11,885 bases of DNA, from positions 7,934 through 19,818 of the forward strand of contig MU657364.1 in assembly GCA_026770575.1 (NCBI GenBank), given 5' to 3'. Shown here one piece after another: positions 6,436 through 11,885 of the stretch. A program made the translations under genes and the position numbers. The notes below the pieces were generated by a model. It saw only the letters and a program-made list of their open reading frames with translations, was not told where the DNA came from and did no database searches. Position 1 is the first letter of the stretch; each line of letters starts with the position of its first letter. Source of the stretch: Pelagophyceae sp. CCMP2097 (lineage: Eukaryota; Sar; Pelagophyceae).

Positions 6436-9400
6436 TCACCGCGGTCTCCTGTGCGGCACCCAGGTGCGGACGGTGCAGTCCTCGGCGGCGGAGACGAGGA
6501 CGGGCTCGCCGTTTCGGTCGAAGGCGCAGAGGGCTGCGACGGCGGCGCCGTGCGCGTCTCCGACAAACGCAGAGCGTTCGAGCGTCGAGGTGTCGAAGAG
6601 CGTGAGCTGCGCCTCGCCGCCGCCGCAGGCGACGTAGAGCCTTGAACCATCGGCGACGGGTGTGATGCAGCGGACTTCAAAGCCGCAGTCCGCGCAGCCT
6701 CTCAGAGTTCCGTCCAAGGCCACCTCGCACAACTGCGAGCCGCGCGCGGCGAAGACGCGCTCGTGGCCCTGCGCCGTCGTGCACACCGCCACGGCCGCCG
6801 CCGCGCCGTCGCCGGGCAGCTCGCAGCGGCCGATGGGCGCCCCGGCGCCGCCCGCGCCTCCGACGCGCGCGTCCCAGACCAAGACGCAGCCGTCGTCGGC
6901 GGCGGCGGCGACGAGGGACCCCGAACTCGAGGCAGAGACTGCGCACACTGCAGACTCGTGGTCGTACAACTCGAGCAAAGGCCTGGCGTCGAGCCCCGCG
7001 GGCGAGAGGCGCCAGAGCTTGACCGTGGCGTCCCAAGCACCCGTGACGAGGGCGTCGCCGGCTAAAGCGACGGAAGAGATTGCAGCGTCGTGGGCCTCGA
7101 CTCGCGAGACGAGCGCGGCGGCGTTGACGTCATACACGACGATGTGCGCGTCCCACCCACCCGCGACGGCCAGACGCGCGTCGCGCGTCAGCGCCACGGC
7201 GGCGAGGCACTGCCGGCTCGCCGCAAACGACCGCCGCGCCTTTAGAGCGCCGCCGTCGTCAAAGTCCGACAGCTTGAGCGAACCGTCGCGCGACGCGGTC
7301 GCGAGCGTGCCGCACGCGTGCGCCACGCCCGTGATCACGTCGCTGTGGAGCCGCATCGGCCGAGACCCGACGAGGCCCAAGATGTCCGGCCGTTTCGGGC
7401 CGACGTCCGCCAAGTGCGACGACGCCGCGCCGTGCGACGACGCCACGCCATGTGACGGCGCGGGCCGTGAGACGCCGGGCCGCTCGGCCGGCCGGGGCTG
7501 TGGCGGCGCCGCGCCGCGGGTGGCGGCCGTGGGCGGCGGCGGCGGCGGTGCCAGCGGCGGTGGCGGCGGCGTGCGCGCGGAGCTCTTTTGCACCGCGGCA
7601 GACGGCGGAGGCACCTTGGTCGCCCGGAGCGCGTCCGCCGTGTCGTCTTCGGCTGCATCGCGGCGCGGGTGCGGCACGTCGAAGAGCTGCCTTGGTGTTT
7701 GCCCGAACTCGCCGATTTGCATCTCGAGCGCGAGTTTGTCGCGCGCGTCGTAGCCGCCGCCGGCGACGTCGACTGCGCCCTCGTACGTCAGCGGGTGGAA
7801 CAGATTCGCCGCTCGAGCCGCGGCGGCCCCGCGCTGCTTGCAGCCGAAAATTAAGTCGACCCACTCGTGCAAATGAGCAGAGACGTGGTCCGACTCCAAC
7901 GCGGCGCGGTGCTTCTTCACAAAGTCGCGCGGCGAACGGGCCCACGGAGGTAGCTTGACGTCGCCCAAGCGGTCCCCGGCCTGCGTCGACCCCAGAGGCA
8001 CGTCGTCCGTGTGCTGCAAAAAGTCGCCGTCGCCGTCGTAGAACTCTGGGATGAGCTCCTTTAAGTCCGCCGAGTTGGTCTGGACGGATTTCCACGCGGC
8101 CGCGATACTGGCGAACATGCGATCCGGCGAGTCGAATTTGCCGTTCTGCAAACAGAGCATAAACTCGGGCGCCGCGCGCACGAGGTAGAAGAGGACGTAG
8201 CCGGGCGTCGAGTAGTGCGTGCCGTAGAGGAAGGGCGCGTCTCTCGGGTCGCCGGCATTCGAAGAAAAAAAAGACTCGTACGTCTCTGCGAGCGCCTGGC
8301 CCATCGAAGCGCGGCGGTCCGCCTCCGATTCGCCCTCGCTGCAGGCGGAGCTCGCCCGCCGCCGCGGCTCCACGGGCGACGTGCCCCCGGCCGCGAGCGT
8401 TCTAGACGAACCGACGTTTGCAATCTTTTGAAAAATGCCTCGCATCGTCGGCCGCACGTTTCGCTTCGCCGCGCGCTCCTCGAGGTGCAGCCCGGCGAGT
8501 TCGTCCATGGACGCCGACGGCGCCGCGAGGGAGAGGCACCGCTCCACCAACTGCTCCAACCTGCTCTCGTCCAGCGCGCCAATCGGCCGAGAGAGGTCGC
8601 GAAACGTCCCCGGCTTGGTCAGGTCCAGCTTCACCGACTCGTAGTCGCGCAGCACCTAGGTATATTGGATGAAAACGTGGTCATGGTATTAAAAAAACGT
8701 GGTCGTGGCATAAAACCAACATCAAACTTTCGACGCTCGGACGCGGCGCCTCGCCCAGGGGAAGACGGGGTACTGCGACAGATCCTGCACGCTGCGCTCG
8801 GCGACGTGGTTCAGCACGGCGAGGTAGCCGTAATTGTCCAGCTCGCGTTTTCGCCACTTGTCCTGCGCCTGCCGAAGAAAGTGGGCCGCAAAGCCGTCGA
8901 AAAGGCAAAAAAAGCGTCGAAAAGGCAAATGAAGGCGCACCTGCGATATAATGGCGTTAGCGTCGAGCATGACCTTGGCCAGCGGCTTGATCCGCGCCAG
9001 CGCGGCCCAGACGGCGTCGCGCTTCGTTTCGTCTTCTAGAGCGATTCTTAAACATTTCCTCGGCTTGCCCTTGACTTCAAATTCCAGACCCCGCTGTTCC
9101 ATCATGTGCCGACACTTCCGGCAGCTGACGACGTCGGCGTAGGCGAACGACAGAGCCGTGTCGCCGATGTTGTTCAACGCGCCGGGCTCGAAGTAGAGGC
9201 GCTGCGTGGTGGCCACGAACGCGCCCGGGTACCTCAGCAGCGGCGCCACGCGCTCCGCCGGCAGCACGCATTTTTTCAAGTCGATTCCGGAAAGATCCAG
9301 AATGTCCTCGGTGTAGTCGACGAGCTGGCGCATCTCGAACTTGACCTCTTGCAAAGGCTTGACGAGTCTGTCTAAGAGTAAAGCTTCGACGTACAGACCA

Positions 9401-9861
9401 CTCTTTTTGACGTCCGCGGAAACCCTTCGCAAAGCCTCCACCAGCGATTGCAGCTCGTCTGCCGCCGTGTGCGCCGGCTCGAAGCGCCACACCGTCGGCG
9501 GCGCCTGCGGCCGCGCAATCGACGGGCCGACGCGGCCGTCGGCCATCAATTCCAAAACAAGAGATGTGGCAAAGGCCACGCCTCCTCGAGAAAGGTCGAC
9601 TGCCTCGTCGGAAAACGCGCGGAGCGGGAACTTGCGCATCGGGGCGCGCGCGTCCGCGGGCTCGAAGACGAGCGACCTCGAGCAAAGCCGGAGGCGGCCC
9701 GCGGTGGCGGCGCCGGCGGGTGGGGTGAGCGTCGCGGCAAAGTCGTACAGGAAATCTTCGCCGTGCTCCAGCAGCAGGAGCGAGAAGCGCTGCTTCCGCT
9801 GCTTGCCGCGCGCGGCGACCATGGACAGCCGCTCCGAGGCGAGGGCCGCGAGGAGAGCCAT
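6436..9861 (-). CDS. NSMAF: FAN/NSMAF-like PH-BEACH-WD40 protein
   Basis: Exons 9861-8941, 8868-8755 and 8655-6436 give about 1084 aa (human NSMAF is about 917). Order: N-terminal FAN-type PH-like region with RFSLLLLEHGED and SRSLVFEPADA (about 25-145); GRAM/PH domain with YPGAFVATTQRLYFEPG (about 180-293); BEACH domain (about 308-677) with LSQYPVFPW, KPGTFRDLSRPIGALD, YGTHYSTPGYVLFYLVR, LIPEFY and HEWVDLIFG; a Pro-rich linker with poly-Pro (about 694-745); and about seven WD40 blades (780-1080). In animals FAN binds the TNF receptor and links to neutral sphingomyelinase; in protists BEACH proteins act in membrane trafficking, the likelier role here. The start has an AAAATGG context. Oddities: a GC-AG intron, a 72-nt stop-free intron, and about 95 extra residues inside the BEACH domain (about 385-482). 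Confidence 0.9.
8402..8443 (-). other. Candidate in-frame GC-AG intron (42 nt)
   Basis: Inside the extra BEACH segment, GCGAGG (8443) to TCGTCTAG (8402) matches the donor and acceptor of the 99-nt intron. It is clearly less GC-rich than its surroundings. Removal keeps the frame. It could equally be coding (IFQKIANVGSS). Confidence 0.3.
8656..8754 (-). other. Predicted GC-AG intron (99 nt)
   Basis: The donor is TGG|GCGAGG and the acceptor ATACCTAG|GTG. Splicing joins YPVFPW to VLRDYESVKLDL, exactly the uninterrupted BEACH-domain sequence of FAN relatives. Unspliced, the frame hits TGA after 12 codons. The 3' half is AT-rich and has a near-exact 20-bp duplication (8672-8691 and 8694-8713). Confidence 0.8.
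8869..8940 (-). other. Predicted intron (72 nt, stop-free)
   Basis: The donor is TCGCAG|GTGCGC and the acceptor TTCGGCAG|GCGCAG. It has no stop and is a multiple of three, so it reads through as 24 residues (VRLHLPFRRF...) that interrupt the usual run into the BEACH domain. Removing it gives ANAIISQ|AQDKWRKREL, matching the KW..rE.sNfeYL pattern. It is T-rich on the coding strand and holds a perfect 15-bp direct repeat (8895-8909 and 8915-8929). Confidence 0.65.
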
Positions 9862-9876
9862 TTTAGAGGGACGCTC

Positions 9877-9900
9877 CCTCGCTGCGACTCGGCAGCGAGG
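9877..9900 (-). promoter_or_regulatory. Hairpin just upstream of the NSMAF-like start
   Basis: CCTCGCTGC (9877-9885) and GCAGCGAGG (9892-9900) form a perfect 9-bp GC-rich stem with a 6-nt loop, ending 15 nt before the ATG at 9861. If it lies in the 5' UTR it could slow scanning ribosomes. Confidence 0.45.
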
Positions 9901-10050
9901 CCGCCGGCCGAAACGAAGAACGGTGGACCACTCGGAGCAACGGCCCGGGACCTCGTCGAGGGACCCGTTCCTGCTGCGCCCGGCGGTGCGCGAGCTCCCG
10001 GCGCGCGCGATCGACAGATCGAGGGCCTCTCAAAATCCCAAAACGGAGGT
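9901..10050. promoter_or_regulatory. Upstream region of the NSMAF-like gene
   Basis: GC-rich sequence with no convincing gene. Plus-strand frames that cross it are extensions of shadows of the NSMAF-like gene. It probably contains the minus-strand promoter, but I see no TATA box or other clear core element. Confidence 0.3.
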
Positions 10051-10467
10051 TTGATCATGCCTCCTTGTCGCGATTTTGAAACTGAGTTTCGGACCAGGGT
10101 AGGAAATCCAGCCTACAAGGGGGATCGGTTATAACCCCAAGGACTTACTGTCAACTGCAGTTTTCGTCGGGGGCTGTTTTGCTCCTGTTGGGGGTGGTAG
10201 GGGACGTCGCGCTGTGTCCCACGATGCCCGGTCCCGCAAAAATCTTCTGTTAAAAACGCTCAAACTGAAAATAAAAACGTCAGTTTTGGCTCGTCTGAAG
10301 CGCCATTCGCGGCAATAGTGCGGGACCGGTCATATACCACCCCAGTACGTATGGACCCGCCCCGTCACATAGCCAGAATTTCGATCCGTGAGGTCCTGCA
10401 GTTGACAGCCGGGCCCGAACCTTCGCGATAAGGAGGCAAAATCAAGTCAAAATCAAGACAAGGAGGC
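10051..10467. mobile_element. Nested inverted-repeat (foldback/MITE-like) element
   Basis: Paired arms nest in order: 10051-10073 with 10423-10445 (20 of 23, core GCCTCCTT.TCGCGA); CTGTCAACTGCAG 10148-10160 with 10396-10408 (13 of 13); GGGGTGGTA 10191-10199 with 10335-10343 (9 of 9); CCGGTCCCGCA 10228-10238 with 10319-10329 (11 of 11); CAAACTGA 10261-10268 with 10280-10288 (one bulge). A second copy of the right outer arm lies at 10447-10467 (19 of 21). It has no open frame of note and is less GC-rich than the genes. The structure fits a non-autonomous foldback or MITE-type element, or a long hairpin RNA. No target-site duplication was found by eye, so the ends are approximate. Confidence 0.5.
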
Positions 10468-11120
10468 AAATTATGATTTTATCAAGTCCAATATATTAGA
10501 GGAATTTTAAACGCCCGTTCACGCCCTTGCAAGGCGCCCTCCACGCGGCTGATCATTTCACGGACACCCCGGGGGGCAGGGAGGCCCATAGCGACCACGC
10601 CCACCCCCGCAGGCGGCTTCTGGGAGGCACAACTTTGTGTCACTTGAGACCAGTTTCATCGCGATACCCCTTGTACACTTGTGTCTGATCGGCACGGCGC
10701 ACCGAGACGTCGACGTCGACGGCGAGGGCTGCGACGCAGGCACGCAGGCGCGGGCGCGTCGGCGCGCACCGGCGCGGACGATGGCACGGGCCACGCGTCA
10801 CGCGTCACGGGCGAAAGGCGCGCCGCGCGTCGGCGCACGTGCGTCGGCGTTGGTCGTCGGCGCGGCCAAGCGGCGCGCGCGCGAGCGCAGCGCAGCGAAC
10901 GAGCGGCCGGCGGCGCGGCGCGGCAGTCGCCGTCGCCGCCGCCGTCACCACCACAGCGACGAAAACACCAACACGCGCGTCAACACAACAACAACACCAC
11001 CAAAACACTCCGGCCGACCCACCATCGCCCTGGACTCTTCCTGTCATCCCGGTCCATCGCGTTCAATGAAAAGAGCGTCAACGTGTGCAGCCCAGCTTCC
11101 AATTTTATGAAAGGGTAATC
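10468..11120. other. No supportable gene; low-complexity GC-rich
   Basis: 10468-10510 is AT-rich. 10560-10940 is GC-rich with CGCG and GTCACGCGTCACG runs, and 10960-11010 is AAC/ACC-rich. Several frames on both strands are open for 60-157 codons, but they are Arg/Ala-rich or Thr/His-rich without domain-like text, typical of shadows in GC-rich DNA. I see no RNA gene. Confidence 0.4.
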
Positions 11121-11151
11121 ACTGACTGACTGACTGTGAGGTGAGGTGAGG
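11121..11151. repeat. Microsatellites (ACTG)4 and (TGAGG)3
   Basis: ACTG is repeated four times at 11121-11136, followed directly by TGAGG three times at 11137-11151. Confidence 0.9.
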
Positions 11152-11216
11152 GTTGATTATTTATATCCCGGGGAAGAAGTGCAGACGCGGAGTACACCAG
11201 GATGGCCGCCGGCCCT

Positions 11217-11275
11217 GATCAGGAGCGACGAGTTATGCAACTCGTACGATCAGGAGCGACGAGTTATGCAACTCG
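11217..11275. repeat. Two 28-bp direct repeats holding hairpins
   Basis: The same 28 bases occur at 11217-11244 and 11248-11275 (period 31 bp, spacer TAC). Each starts GATCAGGAGCG and ends in the hairpin CGAGTT-ATGC-AACTCG (11229-11244 and 11260-11275). No gene overlaps. They could be protein-binding sites or a fragment of a longer tandem array. Confidence 0.85.
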
Positions 11276-11548
11276 CCGGTCGGTTTTAAACAGCACCAAT
11301 GTCAGCCGGCTGGTGTATTCTTCCGGCGGCTCATTTCGAGGGCGGGCGGGCCTTATATTCGCACGCCGAGGCGTTTGATCGTGGGCTAGGCATACCAGCA
11401 TAGTGTGGGCCGGCGGATGGCGTGGCCGATGTTTGGTGTGTTTTGGGTCGACGCGGGGCGGGTGTGGATGCCGTGGTGGCCCGATGTAGTCGGGGTGAGG
11501 GTTGCTTGCTTAAGATCCACCCTGGGTGGGGCTGGCCCAAGGCACTCG
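11276..11548. other. No supportable gene
   Basis: GC-rich on average with GT-rich stretches on the plus strand (11400-11510). Minus-strand frames of 69 and 126 codons cross it, but the longer one also runs through the inverted repeat and AT tract downstream and has no recognisable domain text. I see no RNA gene. Confidence 0.35.
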
Positions 11549-11620
11549 CCTGCGAGTCCCTTGGATTTTTTTTTAAAAATGTAATGGTTTAGAAAATATT
11601 GAAAATGGGGGACTCGCAGG
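11549..11620. repeat. 12-bp inverted repeat around an AT-rich core
   Basis: CCTGCGAGTCCC (11549-11560) and GGGACTCGCAGG (11609-11620) are perfectly complementary and enclose 48 nt that are almost all A and T, including a T9 tract. The left arm also pairs locally in ACTCGC-CT-GCGAGT. It may be a tiny MITE or a regulatory hairpin. Confidence 0.6.
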
Positions 11621-11885
11621 ATTTTGGGGAGGCTGCCCTCGATCGCTCGGCAGGTCGCGGTCCCGAGTGCCCCGGCGGCTCTACTTTCGCGACCAGCTCC
11701 CCCGGTGGGGCCAATCCGGAGGCTAGCCGCGGTTGCGCCGCCAACGGACGCGTAACCGCGGCGCACTGGCCGCGGGACCGAGGTGTGTTCGTAACGGGAC
11801 CTCGGGAATGCGGCCTAGCGGGGCCCGGTTCGGTCCCCGATGGCGCCGCCCGGTCTGGGCGGGTCTTGGGGGGCTCGAACCGGGC
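11621..11885. repeat. Structured GC-rich end of window
   Basis: CCGCGGTT and AACCGCGG pair at about 11730-11760. GCCCGGTTCG (11823-11832) pairs perfectly with CGAACCGGGC (11876-11885) at the window edge, so the right arm may continue outside. No gene is seen. It may be the start of a structured RNA or repeat. Confidence 0.35.

Noticed and set aside
6662..7753. 363-codon plus-strand frame
   Set aside because: It is antisense to the WD40 and BEACH regions of the NSMAF-like gene and has no domain character.
10430..10470. AAGGAGG motifs as bacterial ribosome binding sites
   Set aside because: No start codon and open frame follow at the right spacing, and these bases are the right arms of the foldback element.
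10637..11118. Plus-strand frames of 145-157 codons in the right intergenic region
   Set aside because: Composition is Arg/Ala-rich and then Thr/Asn/His-rich from simple repeats, with no family resemblance.
11217..11275. CRISPR array
   Set aside because: Only two units with a 3-nt spacer, in eukaryotic DNA without cas genes.
11386..11766. 126-codon minus-strand frame
   Set aside because: It crosses the AT-rich inverted repeat and changes character abruptly; no domain is seen.
11827..11885. tRNA-like B box (GGTTCGAGCC on the minus strand at the window end)
   Set aside because: The five bases before TTCGAGC (CCCGG) cannot pair with the CCCCC after it, so no T-arm forms.

Overview
This looks like nuclear DNA of a GC-rich unicellular eukaryote, most likely a microalga or another protist. 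The best-conserved gene encodes a FAN/NSMAF-type BEACH-WD40 protein, a family I know only from eukaryotes. Its reading frame is restored by short introns. Reading frames elsewhere are likewise rejoined by introns of about 50-100 nt, and start codons sit in Kozak-like contexts rather than behind ribosome binding sites. Third codon positions are strongly G/C. Two of the introns use GC-AG borders with a shared GCGAG donor and CTAG acceptor. I cannot name the species; a stramenopile or haptophyte alga would fit.

Layout, left to right. 1-213 is noncoding and holds two strong hairpins. About 214-2432 (minus strand) is a decayed gene region: readable protein pieces alternate between frames, and one piece resembles a PcfJ-like domain. 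2487-3226 (minus) is a two-exon gene for a small alanine-rich, probably membrane protein. 3227-3567 is a divergent promoter region. 3568-5855 (plus) reads as one gene: a signal peptide, acidic Tyr/Asp/Gly repeats and, after a 56-nt GC-AG intron, a 2-oxoglutarate/Fe(II) oxygenase domain. 5956-6276 (plus) is a small unrecognised gene with an in-frame TGA that is probably removed by splicing. 6436-9861 (minus) is the FAN/NSMAF-like gene in at least three exons, with a hairpin just upstream of its start codon. 10051-10467 is a nested inverted-repeat (foldback) element. 10468-11885 has no gene I can support. It holds microsatellites, a 31-bp tandem repeat of hairpin units and two further inverted repeats.

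The genes do not form one pathway. The NSMAF-like protein should act in endomembrane or vacuolar trafficking or signalling. The oxygenase, if fused to its signal peptide and repeats, would act in the secretory pathway. The most notable observations are the GC-AG intron class, the intron-internal duplications, the repeat-oxygenase fusion, the possible micro-intron or recoded TGA gene, and the foldback element. All gene models rest on reading the sequence alone; no database search or transcript data were available.
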